A DNA stretch of 64,000 bases, from the NCBI GenBank assembly GCA_000469685.2, contig LS997564.1, positions 2,992,940 to 3,056,939 on the forward strand. Direction: 5' to 3'. The notes beneath the pieces are model-generated. The model was not told where the DNA came from, did not search any database, and was given only the letters and a program-made list of their open reading frames with translations. Origin of the DNA: Haemonchus contortus. Lineage: Eukaryota > Nematoda > Chromadorea > Rhabditida > Trichostrongylidae. Positions 40,201 to 51,094 of the stretch are shown here, in pieces. The translations under genes and the position numbers were made by a program. The number at the start of each line of letters is the position of its first letter. Position 1 is the first letter of the stretch.

Positions 40201-41417
40201 TCTTTTTCTCCGCTCAGAAATAAACGGTATCGATGCTGGATTCTTTTTCCAGGTAATGGACAAAATCCGTAGCGATGAACCAGTGAAGAAAAAACGTGGA
40301 AGAAGAACAAATAGGGATCGATGGCTCGCCGAGTACCTAGCTCTAGAGCAAGGATTAGATGAGCCTGTAAAGAAAAGACACCTACCGCCCCGTAGGGCTA
40401 GAAATGACCCACTTGCACCTGATCTGGTCACTGCGCGCTCTTCCGATGACGACGACGAACTAGAAATAGACGTAGTGGGCTCATCGTCAACCGACGCTCA
40501 TGTAAGTTGAAATAAAGACGTTCGATTTCTGCCTTTTCGATTATGAGCCGTTTTCTATCTATATTAATCCTTCGATATTTCCTGGTGTGTGGTTAGATAC
40601 TATATATAACCGGGTTCACAGTTCACACTAACCCTAGACTTCTTGATTTCTTTGTGAAGCGCTTGCCAATCGACTTTGCTCTTGCATTCGTTCCGTTTCC
40701 AAATTGATTCACTGTTTCTTAATTTCCAAAATTATGTAACATGGCTAAATAGAAAAAGACTTGAATTTCTTATGTCATGGAAGGGACATACCAACTCATC
40801 CTTTCTTCTCATCAGTGCTTCACTCTGATATCAAGTCGTACAAAAGGAACAATGTCGATTTTTCACAACCGGAACAATAAGAGAGCTGTTGTAAAAATTT
40901 TTTGTGATTGAATGGTTTCTTTTTTGACAGCTTGTTCAATGGTGGGAGGTATATAATTATGCACCTTCACAAAAAGTAACGATCATTTATTAATTGGTTA
41001 AATTCAGATTGGTGACGCAGTTAGCCCTTCGATAGAAGCTGGACTCGAATGCGCGAGTACCACTGCTGAGAGGGATATACAGGAATCTGAGGCGTTGTTA
41101 GAGGTGAATACCTTAAACTGAATAATAAAAGTTCTCTCACATCTCTCAGTTTTTGCTGTTATTTTGATAGTTCTACGCTACCATTTGTATTAATTCTTTT
41201 TCAGTTTGAAGTACTGTTGTATTGATATGTTATAAGCTTCGGAGCATTTCATCTATTTGATTGTTTCAAGGCCAAAGCCGAACCTGTCAAAAGAAAACGA
41301 GGAAGACCGAGGAAGTATGAAGCACCGCCTACTCCTAAGGAAAACCAGGAAAGGTCAGGGGCGAAAAAGAGGAAAAGTGTTCATGAAGTCTCCGACGAGG
41401 GAGAAGAAGAGCTTTAA
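28237..41417 (+). CDS. snpc-4: snRNA-activating protein complex subunit 4 (SNAPC4/SNPC-4), Myb-repeat DNA-binding protein
   Basis: Largest DNA-binding subunit of SNAPc, acting in the nucleus on snRNA promoters; in C. elegans also at piRNA loci. Exons: 28237-28311, 29045-29191, 29822-29932, 30025-30103, 30452-30533, 30682-30874, 31151-31273, 31907-32010, 32079-32161, 32212-32318, 32576-32670, 32729-32826, 33468-33559, 33812-33895, 35245-35343, 37042-37101, 37179-37262, 37518-37601, 37805-37936, 38462-38578, 38654-38767, 39002-39070, 39216-39299, 39763-39825, 39898-40002, 40253-40501, 41008-41103, 41271-41417. Phases agree throughout (992 codons with stop). Myb repeats: a half repeat from WSPAELRLL, then GPWTKEELAKL, KDWTKEEDDRL, GRWTDHEDLLL (with GRSDGQCRERW) and NDWSPEEDERL (with GRGQWAKIAEILPRH). 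The C-terminal half has basic KKKRGRRTNRDRW and an AT-hook, KRKRGRPRKYE. The least certain junction is the donor GTGCGA at 37263. Confidence 0.94.
29424..29662. mobile_element. piggyBac-like MITE in snpc-4 intron
   Basis: The element is flanked by TTAA on both sides (29420-29423 and 29663-29666). Its ends are perfect 13 bp inverted repeats, CCCATTGCGTACC and GGTACGCAATGGG. A TTAA duplication and a CCC terminus are hallmarks of piggyBac transposons. The 239 bp element has no transposase. Its interior is GC-rich against the AT-rich host intron. Confidence 0.8.
34705..34945. mobile_element. Palindromic repeat in snpc-4 intron
   Basis: About 80 bp (CGAGCTGCGCGCGGCAAATT near 34718 through GGGGCAC near 34790) returns inverted at 34855-34945 around a 65 bp loop. 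The arms are CpG-rich and carry GCGC runs. A GC-rich stretch (GCGCGCAGTGGCGCGCGC, about 34973-34990) follows. Probably a MITE-type foldback repeat. Confidence 0.8.
35500..35555. repeat. Small imperfect inverted repeat
   Basis: GGATCCACAAATCGGTGAAGT and, inverted, ACTTCACTGATTTGTGGAC lie about 20 bp apart in an snpc-4 intron. They could form a stem of about 18 pairs. No further function is evident. Confidence 0.6.
35874..36750 (-). mobile_element. Mariner-like relic with long inverted arms, in snpc-4 intron
   Basis: The ends are inverted repeats beginning GGTTGATGCATAATTA. The first 215 bp or so returns inverted at about 36537-36750, including a coding-like stretch. On the minus strand this reads YIREIRLNYFGKDWKVAQSF and, after a frame change, LFGDGTISQSQ, resembling the N-terminal helix-turn-helix of mariner-type transposases. 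The minus frame continues about 70 codons to a stop at 36358. No D,D34D core is left. The palindromic form suggests one copy inserted into or recombined with another. A weak third end-like sequence lies near 36180. Confidence 0.75.
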
Positions 41418-41651
41418 AAGAATTTAGCATATCCAGATAATCGGTGTTGTAAAGAGTATATTTTCTCGTTAATTTGTAAACGACTTTAGCTCCGGGTGAT
41501 TTCTCTTCCCACTTATGTCCTTAAGAATTCTCAGTGAAGAAGCTTTCGTTTTTAGTTGGTATTTTGCGAGGATTTTTGTAATACGAATTATTTTGAAATT
41601 TTCCATGTTTTTGTAGATCTACAGTCTTAAAAATTCTGTTCAGTGAAGGAG

Positions 41652-41657
41652 AATAAA
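41652..41657 (+). terminator. snpc-4 polyadenylation signal
   Basis: A canonical AATAAA lies about 235 bases after the snpc-4 stop in otherwise non-coding sequence. Confidence 0.55.
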
Positions 41658-41659
41658 CT

Positions 41660-42870
41660 TTGTTCAATGTTTGATCCGCTTATTGGACTACTTGATTTCG
41701 AGAACTCTGCTTTCTACGACTCATGTATTATAGAATGAAATTCATCTGGTTACGAATGTTTGAACCTTTTCCCTCTTGTTTTAGGCCACTAATGTGGCTC
41801 ATGTGTTATGTCTCAAGTGTGTAAAAGTTATAGGGAGTACTCGTATTGAGAGGGGTGTTTCAAATTTGATCTTCTGGTCACACATTGGGTAGTCCTAACT
41901 CTCTCTGTCTGAAACCGAAACAGAAGGTCGAATGGGTGGGATTATTCCCTAAAGCGGAATATCACTCTGCGGTCTTCTTGTATTTCTGGCACGCAAACCT
42001 CAAAGCGCTACTCTAGTCGAACATAACGCGCCAATTAGGGCATCCCCTGACAAAAAAAGTCGGGAAAGAAATGTTTCATTGCATTAAAATTCTTCTTAAA
42101 TCTTCGCTACGGCCTTTTGGGTTAGCTTAAGTTTAGTCGCTCAAATTGCTATGGTCTATCCATATAAAAGTACCTATGCAGTAGTACTTACTCGCTTGCG
42201 TATCCAGTGAGCTGCTTTTCCTTTCGCAAAGTTTATTTCGGATTCCCATTGTATGTACTACAACTTTTATTTGGACTCCAAATGTCTGTATTCCATGTTC
42301 TTTCCAGATGGTTCCACTTTCCAATAGTGTTTCTTCCCTAAATACAAATTTCTCTTTCTTCTAATCTCTGTATGCTTTTACCACTAATTGACTTCTAGAG
42401 CTGTGCTGAGGCGCTTAAGATGCTCAAAAATGGGAAATGTTTGAGTCACTGGCTAGAAAAGGGTAAGGCCAATCCTTCCGTAACATTTGAATAACAACTC
42501 AGTAGAGTTTAGAGTGTGGCACTAATTAGAGATGGGATACGACTGACGCGTTACTGCCTGCATGAAGTTTCGGTATTTCAGATGGATCAGTCAAAAAAGG
42601 GTACTTTTCAGTAAAAACGTTCACTTCAGTAATTCTGTTGAAATGGGGATACTGATGCAGTTAGCGATGAATGATCATCCGCTTTTTCCTCCTTAGTGTA
42701 TCTGAAATCCTTCTTCTATGTACAAGCAGAGAAAACAGAGACTTCTCAAATTTACCATGCATACAGCTCTGAGATGTTGAAAGGAGCATTTTGCTTTCCC
42801 TGAAAAGATCTCTGTTAAGTTACTTCATCATCATTCACGTCTTCGATTCCAAGTTTTAAGACTTTTTCAG
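41660..42870. other. Intergenic region between snpc-4 and polk-1
   Basis: AT-rich, with no exon supported. Just before the polk-1 ATG is TTTTTCAG, an acceptor that could serve SL trans-splicing or join an upstream untranslated exon. A short imperfect tandem in the previous gene (37309-37380, TAGCCACTTG type) has no counterpart here. Confidence 0.5.
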
Positions 42871-45800
42871 ATGTTGACTTTCAATGACAATAAAGCCGGC
42901 ATGGCCGGTTTGGATAAAGAAAGAATAAGCAAGATAATCGAATCGAACACAAGTGGTAACTACTCGAATTTCTCAAAGAAACAACAGGATCGTATCAATG
43001 AGAAGACTGAATCAATCAAAAAGCGCTTGCAAGCTGTATCTCCTGCTGAGTGGTCCAGAGCTGAAAAAGAGGTAATGATAACGGTTTTAATGCAATGAAA
43101 GGAAAAACGTAAGCAACTTTTCAGTTGCCAAATTCTAGCTCGAATCTTTACAGATTCGAAATATGTGCAGTTTTCACTTTATATCTACCTTCGATCAGTA
43201 AATTCTCTGTCATCTTAAAATTCCTGAATTTTTCTCCCATGAGATCTTTGGGAAAAGTTTCTCGTATATAAGCATTTTTTATCTCAAGCCCGAATATCGA
43301 TTTTTTTATTTCAAATATCAAAAGTAGTTACTGAAAGGACAACCTGGAGCATCAGCTCTACAAATTAGATGGCAGAATGAGTGTTTTACCATCCGATGTT
43401 TGCGAGTGATTGAGCTTTAAGCATTCGATTTCGTTTATCTAGATGCTCACAGCCAGCAATAGTCTGTGCCAGCCAACTGTGTGCCTGCACTTCAGAATGT
43501 ATTAGGAGGTGAGACCGGGACTTATTTAGCCGTCTTCATACTAATTAGAACATGGCCCAGTTCATCGGCTACCATTATTTATTTCCATAGCGATTTCTTC
43601 GGGTTCATGGACATAACAATTCGATAGATTCCTTCAAAATCGGTGCCAGTCTCTCAAGTAGCACCAATTTATCCGCTAAACAGTCCTTCCACAGCGATTT
43701 CTGCCATTAAAATTCTTTTTTCCTTTCTTCTGAAAAAATTGTCCTTGTCCTTGTCTATGGTAAGTCCGTTCACTTAGCTCCTTTTCGAAGCAAAGGTGCT
43801 TTTCGAATGAAAGTCGCCCTCAGAAGTCGAGCCACGCGCGCTCTTCAATTATGATCCTGTACATACTTCTTCACGAATCTCATTTTCGTGAACCGATCCA
43901 GGAGAAACTCTGAGAAAAACTTCATCCTGAGGTCAGACAGGAAGTTAGGGTGCCATTCACTTCTGTTCCTCTCCATCTTCGCTCAAATGGTTCATAAACT
44001 CATGAATGTTGTCATACTGATTGGCGATGGAACGCGAATCGGAACAGAGGGTGATCGCTCCGAGCAAATGGTTCCGCATTATTGGTATACAAAGTACTAC
44101 GGATGTTCAAGGCCATTCGCAGGCTTTGTTCTACCGTACCTGAAAACACTGCTTTTCATTTTTCAATATTTCATTCCGACATCTTCCCAAACTAGTTCTT
44201 CCTCCTTGACTTTTAAATCAGGGAAACTTTTTGCTTGATTCTGGGTTGATACGAAGCCTCTAAGGGCCATCTTACGTCAAAATCAGTGGTTTGACAGCCG
44301 TCGAATAGTTTGTTGGAATGGTGATATGGTAGAATGTTGAAGGATTCAGAGGAATGGTGATAAATGACACCCTCCTACTACTGCACGCAGGTTCAAGGAT
44401 GAAGTTTTTTGGTGTTTTTATTCTTCACCCTTTACCGGAGCCTGATTCACGGGAGAGAGTGATAGGGATTGGGAAGGGATTGCACATAGACTAACTATCG
44501 CAGTCCTCCTTTAAGCTAAACGTCCTTGTCTCAAGTAAAAAAATGAAAAGATAGTTTCAAGATGATCAAGGATTGATGGGCTTCTACTGGTTTGTGTTTT
44601 GATGTGATTATTTTTGCCAACTCACTATATTTCTATATTTCACCCTTCACTATATTTCTATATTTCACCCTAAATGATGGTGAGGAAGCCCAAAATGAAT
44701 AAGTTGTGCAGCAAAAGAAGCAGTCATTCAGCATTGTCATACCCTTTATCGAGTTGGCTGATACCAGATTTTAGATGGACGAGTTAGCTGCTCGATTGGA
44801 ATGTCACCGTGATCTACGACGTGACTGTGTCCACATCGATATGGATGCCTATTTTGCTGCAGTGGAAATGCGCGATGATCCAAGCCTCCGTACGGTACCG
44901 ATGGCTGTCGGTTCATTATCGATGCTGGTGAGCTCTAAAATTTTCTGTATAAGTATTTAGATGATTGAGTCGCTGGGATCGGCTGTGGTCAAACATGCGC
45001 GACATTACGAGAACTTGAGATGTTTCTTGTTAAGTCTCCTCACTTGTTTTCTTTTTTTTCATATTTTTTATTGTAAATTTGCCTTGTATCCTTGTATGAT
45101 AGTGCCGCTGTCTTGACAGTGCCACCTATCTGGCGCCTTCTTACTTTTCGTTTGCCTATGGTACGTTTTCGGCCTCAGGGAGTGGGGAGAGGGTGAACGG
45201 GCACGGATGAGTGAAGGAGTTCTCTTTTTTTTTCGGGCTTGCCTTCATCATCCTGCCTCGCTAGTCTTGACCGTTCTTCAATGTTGAGAAATTCACTTTT
45301 CGTTTATCAACAAAGAAACTAACTTTGGCACTGTTTGCCCTTATGACAAATGCGATATTTGGTTGAGGCTTCGAGGGAATTTAGAAAACTCCATATGCCC
45401 GATTTTTTTTGGGATCACTCCTTTCTCTGTTGAGATTTCCAAAGAGTTGAAAATTTCGAGCTACAAAATTGGAACCTGGTAATATTAATCTGCCCATATC
45501 GAATGTGATTTCGCGATAACTTCGTTTGTTCTGTCAGAAATCTGTCATTTTTTCGACAGTATTCAGCCTATTCTCAATTGCAATAGCTTTTCAGTTTGCT
45601 CTCTTTTTTTTTGTTCCGGGTGATAACTTTACTTTTTTGGAGTCTGGTTCTGTATTCATTTGAGAAATGATAGAAAAGGGATGCGTTGGGAAGCAGAGTT
45701 ACAGCGGCAAAATCGTCAGAGCCAGCCCCTCGAAACTTGTTTATCAGTTGTATTGGAAACTGGGCACAGTGAATGCTTCTGAAAACTTCCTTAAAGCTGA

Positions 45801-48800
45801 TTCTTTTAGAGCACTTCAAATTATCTTGCTCGTCGATTTGGTGTCAGGGCAGCCATGCCGGGCTTCATTGCAAAGAAGCTATGTCCTCAACTTAAGCTGG
45901 TTCACGGCAATTTCAGCAAATACAAGAAAGAAAATCATGTGAGTCCCATATACTTTGGAATGGAGCGTAAGCTGTGTTCTCAAAAGAAATCATCTAGGAA
46001 ACGAATACATTATACACTAGGCTATCTCCAATCAACTTTGTTTTTCTAAGAAAAAGGTATGAATGAACCATCAAATGCTGTATATTTCCTTTACCTTGAG
46101 GTTTGAAACACGCGTTTGACTTCTGCTCAAGATTGCAAATGCACCCGAATCCATAAGTTTTTGTTTTGCTCCTGAGTTTAAACCACAACTCGTAGATGTG
46201 ACAAGAAGTCCTTCACCATCATTATACCTGTTTCATCCATTTGTAATGTTTGGATCAATTATTAGTCTATTCTGATATTGTTTTATTATCAATAGCGTTC
46301 AAGCTCACTGACAATGAGTAAACGATCGCTTCAGGTCTTCCGGGCAATTTTTGCAGAATATGACGAGGATCTATCAATGGGATCATTGGACGAAGCATAT
46401 CTCGACATAACTGAGTATGTCAAAGCCAGAACGGAACCTAGTAAGGAATCTATGATGCACATAAGTTTTCCATATTTATATTGTTCATTTTTTATTTTTT
46501 CGTTATGTTTAGTCAGAAAGGTTGAATACCAACCGTTTAGTCGAAATAGTGAGTTCAAGTCGTGCCTGAAAGAATATGCTTTGTCATCGCTCCATGCTGT
46601 TGTAGGCTGTTGATAATATAATGATAGAAAAGAGCTGATTAATGAGACCCTCCACTCCTAGTTGGAAAGAAGAAAAACCTCGGGAAAACTTCATTCGTCT
46701 TTTGCCGCCATAAACTGATGGTAGAGCATCCAAGTCGAGGAAAAATTGTGCCACCCTATTCAGCAAGAATTTTGGATTTGAGCAATGAAGAAAAACCATT
46801 GGGTGCATGTCGGTTGGCGCGATGGGCAGAGTCGCGCCGCCCCAAATGGGCCTCAGAAGGAGCGCGCACATCTCAGATCGCGTAATCTTCTGCTCTCCTC
46901 TCCTCTATAGATGATCGAATTGGCTTCTATCATCTATACAGGAGAGGAGAGCAGAAGATTACGCGATCTGAACGAGTTGAGCAGCGCGATGGGCGGAGTC
47001 GCTCCGCCTCAAATGGGCGGGGCGACCCCGCCCATCGCGCCAACCGACCGGCTCCCAAACCATTTCATTACTCTCCCAAGATATGTGATCATTCCATCAA
47101 GGCGAGAATCCCTTGAAATTCGCTGAACTTATTGCTTTTTAGATGTTTTGGTCAGACGGCGATACGGTGGCGAATGTATCTGTAAACTGCCATTGATGAC
47201 CGAACAGGACCTCTCACCCTCTACGACCGAGTCCTGTAAAAAGTGTGGCAAAGATCGGAAAGTTTTTGAAGACAACATCGAGTTTGGGGTAGGCCGTGCC
47301 GAGGTGAGCACTGCGTTGCCATTGAGGATTCGCTTTTTTTCGACATGATTATAAGGCACACACAGGACTTAAAACCAAATACAGAAGTAATAGTTGCCAA
47401 CGAGTAAAGATCAAAATTAAAAAGGGAAATTTGAGATATCATACTTCGAAAAATTCGTGAGCCGGTGATCTTTTTGGATTCAGTAAACTGTGATTTTGCG
47501 CTTACTCTTCCTGCTCCGAAGCACAACTCATGATGAAAAAGTATTCTAAAATTCTTCCTTCGCGTGGACCTGTGACCTCTATGATAGCACAAGGAACGCT
47601 GCCGGGTCAAAACACGGTCTAGATATGATGTAGTAAGGGTCCGAAAATCGGCTTCGTTGACAAACACACCCAAATCGAAGGAGTTCTCACGGGGCTGTAG
47701 AGACTGCACCACATTCGCACCGGGACGCACAAGTTGCACGCAAGCAGCTGTAGGCAATGGTCCATACATTTGGACAGGTGAAAAGAATCGATGGAAGTTT
47801 CATGATTCTCGTCGATTTTTTCTTAATCGATGGGAGGTGGAGGAATGATTTCATCTACACTACAAAGCGTCAAACGAGATATAGTAAGATTTTAATAGTA
47901 ATTAGTTATATGGTTCAGGTAAAAATGAGAGAAATGAGTCGATAAAGTAGAGAAAGCTCCAAAAAATGACTTGATAAGATCGTTCACCCAGGCATCCTCA
48001 TACGAATGAGTCAACTCTTCATTCACCATTCATTATCTTTTTCGATTTATTTTGCGATTTACAGGTTGTACGTGAAATTCGCTTCCGTGTTGAGCAAGCA
48101 ACAGGACTAACGTGCAGTGCTGGTAAGTAGGATTTCTAAATTTACAAAGTGACGCTGCATTTTGTTGTTCTTTTATATCAAGAAGAAGATTCACGCGGGG
48201 TATTCCGTTCAAAAATACTTGAAGCTTGGCGTCTTGCAAGTAAAGGGAATTTCGGAAGGGCTTGCAAGACTTGGAAGGCTAGGTACTGGTCCCTACTTAG
48301 CTAGCTATAGGTACACAAGCAGGATCGTAGTAAACCGACTCCTCTATTCACTCGTTCATTTTACATGAGCTTCTCTTTTCCGAAGATTTTCTTTTCAGGT
48401 ATTGCTCCAAACTTCAGATTAGCAAAGATCTGTTCTGACATGAACAAGCCTAATGGCCAGTATGAGCTGGCGAATAACTATGAGAAAGTCATGGAATTCC
48501 TTAGTACTCTTCCGATACGTAAGGTATCTTTTTAGGCTATAACATTTTGACATCGTTTTTGGAGGAAATATTTGCGAATATCTGTTTTTCAAGCGACAAG
48601 AGGTTTAAGTGTCTTCGTGTAACATTGATAATTATCTTGCTTTTCGTACAGGTTTGTGGGATTGGAAGGGTATCTGAGGCTCTCCTACAAGCATGTGGTA
48701 TTTGCACGGTTGGGCAGCTGCTGGAGAGACGGGCGGCGCTCAAATTTTGCTTCTCAGAGCTTTCTCAGGTATGCCAGACAATAAGGATTGATGGTAAAGA

Positions 48801-51094
48801 ATGAGAAAACATCAAAGGCAACTTTTTGCTACCCTTGCTTACCATAACTCGTTTATGTAAGGAACGAACGAGCCTCCTCAAGGTCATTTCAGGAGTGTTT
48901 TCTGCGCGTTGCTCTTGGTTTACCTGGCCGTCCTTCGTCATCTGATCCGCGAAGGAAGAGTATTTCTACTGAAAGAACGTTTACACCAACTTCTAGTCGC
49001 GAGGCCTTGATAGAAATTATGGAGGATGTTTGCGACATGCTTGTTGAAGATATGAAACGTGCGGGAGTTGTTGGTGAGTTCCTATAAAACCGGTAATGAG
49101 TCAAATCTAAACTCTTCGTGATCTTCGGTGATGACCGAAACGCAAACATATCGGTCCCTATTGCTAGTTTTAATGTTCATAGTTGCTTTATGGAATTCAG
49201 GTGGTCGGTGTGTCACTCTGAAGTTAAAACTGTCGTCGTTTGATGTACTGACACGTTCTGAGACACCAGGACGGCTAGTGTCAAGTCGCGAAGGTTCGTA
49301 TTATCATTTTTATAGGAACCAAGAGGATAAGGAAAAACCTGTTTATCTGATGATTTCTCTTTTGGCTTGAATTAATCTCTCTTCTTTCTGCGAACTTGTG
49401 GATTTTTCAAGAAATTCTCGCGATTACTCGTGAAACGTTAGACCGCGAATTACCAAATGAGTTTCGTCTACTCGGAATACGTCTCAGTAATTTACAATTT
49501 GAAGATGAACGAGCTTCGGGAGAGCCGATTTCGGTGAGTTTAACTTTTTTTGTTGTTGGAAATGCTTATGTCAAATGTAAGAACAATTTTGATCTTACGG
49601 AATAGCCCATTTGCAATGAAAGGTTTTCAAAGCTACCGTTTCCTCAATTCATGCTGCTATTCACGAAAATTATGATCTGAGAAAGCAGTCAGCCTTTTTG
49701 GGCTCCTATACCTCCGCTCCGAGTAAGGATCGGTACCCTTCCGAACAAAGTTGCGGTATACTACCGGTACCATCTTTACAACATATTCAGCGTTTCTAAA
49801 CTTCCTCCAAAGGATCTAGAGTCTATATCATAGGAGTTCCGTCTGCTAGTGTCCTGCGATAACTAGATGCGCTCCTAGTTCTCTCTGTTGAACTACTCTG
49901 GTGCTCGCCTAGCCCAAGCAAGCATTCCATCCCTTCGGGGTTGGTTCGTTGTTACCAGTTTCGTCTGGCAGGATGCACTGGCTCTGCATCGACTGGCCAC
50001 CGTAGGTAACCGTCAATGCTATTTTGCCTAGAGGTCGAATGAGGGTGGGAGGGCATCCAAAGACCTGATTGATCAACGCCCAGAGCTTTTATCTTTATCG
50101 TTTTATCCGAGAGCGACTTTTGTGATGCTTGCCCAAAATGATCGTCTTTTTTTTATAATGAGGAAACTGCTCTTCCGCAGTTATAGCACCCTGTCCCACT
50201 GTTGCAGTTCCAGAGATTTTTCCGGAGCAATCCTCAGGATACCACTCTCTTTGGACTGGCTCACGAAGTCAAAAGTGTGGAAACACCACATATATTTTGT
50301 TACCCGGGCAAGAAGGGCAACGACTCGACAAGTTGATTTCCAAGTTGCCAGTCCTTTTGATCTCTAATTCAAGAGTCTGAAAAAATTGAAGTTTTATCCG
50401 TACCTCACCACATCCTTCGAAAAAGCCTTACAAAAACTTCGCATGACATAGACGAATTTACTTCCTTGTATGGTCAAGCATTTGCAGAGCGCCTTCAAGT
50501 AATTGCTTTTTTAAACGACTCAACCTACGTTGCTTATTTTTTGGATCGAATAATTAAAATGACTACTATCAGCAACTGTTCCGTTGGTTGTGTTTGAACT
50601 CTGCGTCGAAGTCAAACTCATTTGATTATTTTGCTGTCCCCTATATATCGACCCAAACCTGCACATTTGAATGCTTGTATCCTATCTGTGGCCATTGTAG
50701 TCGACTAATGAATGATTACCATTCGAGAAACAATAAAATAAAGAGTGAATATGATAATAGACATCAGAATAAACACTTGATATATCAAATTTGTCAGGTG
50801 TTGGACTTCTGGAAGCGACAACAGCATGCGGATTCGAACTGTATCGGTGACGAAGAGGCATCATCCTCGTCTTCTGCATCGGATCCACCTTGCTCTTCAG
50901 AAGAGAGAGTTTCCTGCCCAATTTGTGGATGTCTTCTGAGGAACGACGACAGAGTGGTGAATCAGCATGTGGATGAGTGTTTGAACGCTTCTATGCTACT
51001 GCAAGAGGACTCTGCAACGAAACCCGAACCAAAGGTTCCAAAGAAACGGAAAGCAACGATTGAGAACTTCTTAGTGAAAAAAGATCGAAAATAG
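42871..51094 (+). CDS. polk-1: DNA polymerase kappa (Y-family translesion polymerase)
   Basis: Nuclear error-prone polymerase that extends past bulky DNA lesions. Exons: 42871-43071, 44775-44927, 45810-45938, 46335-46440, 47143-47303, 48065-48122, 48399-48523, 48652-48768, 48893-49073, 49201-49293, 49412-49533, 50798-51094; 580 aa with matching phases. The kappa-specific N-clasp starts [19 protein letters not shown]. Catalytic motifs are [16 protein letters not shown] and [10 protein letters not shown]; these include the metal-binding carboxylates. [14 protein letters not shown] is the conserved palm motif, and the little finger follows ([25 protein letters not shown]). One RAD18-type UBZ finger near the C-terminus (CPICG...H...C, from 50918) should bind ubiquitin. 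The end, [13 protein letters not shown], resembles a degenerate PCNA-binding box. The ATG directly follows a TTTTCAG acceptor, so the start could be trans-spliced. Exon 5 adds a Cys-containing insert (see findings). Confidence 0.96.
44635..44673. repeat. 26 bp tandem duplication
   Basis: CACTATATTTCTATATTTCA occurs twice in tandem in the first polk-1 intron, as part of a 26 bp unit. Confidence 0.8.
46800..47055. mobile_element. Nested palindromic element in polk-1 intron
   Basis: The outer arms read GTCGGTTGGCGCGATGGGC (from 46809) and, inverted, GCCCATCGCGCCAACCGAC (ending 47047). The inner arms, CGCGTAATCTTCTGCTCTCC near 46879 and its inverse near 46950, flank a 40 bp loop. The right arm holds a further GC palindrome (GCGCGATGGGCGG...CCGCCCATCGCGC). 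No protein is encoded. The element is much GC-richer than the intron. Confidence 0.85.

Noticed and set aside
47221..47769. 182-codon minus-strand ORF
   Set aside because: It is antisense to polk-1 exon 5 and intron sequence, with no motif; the sense exon is strongly supported.
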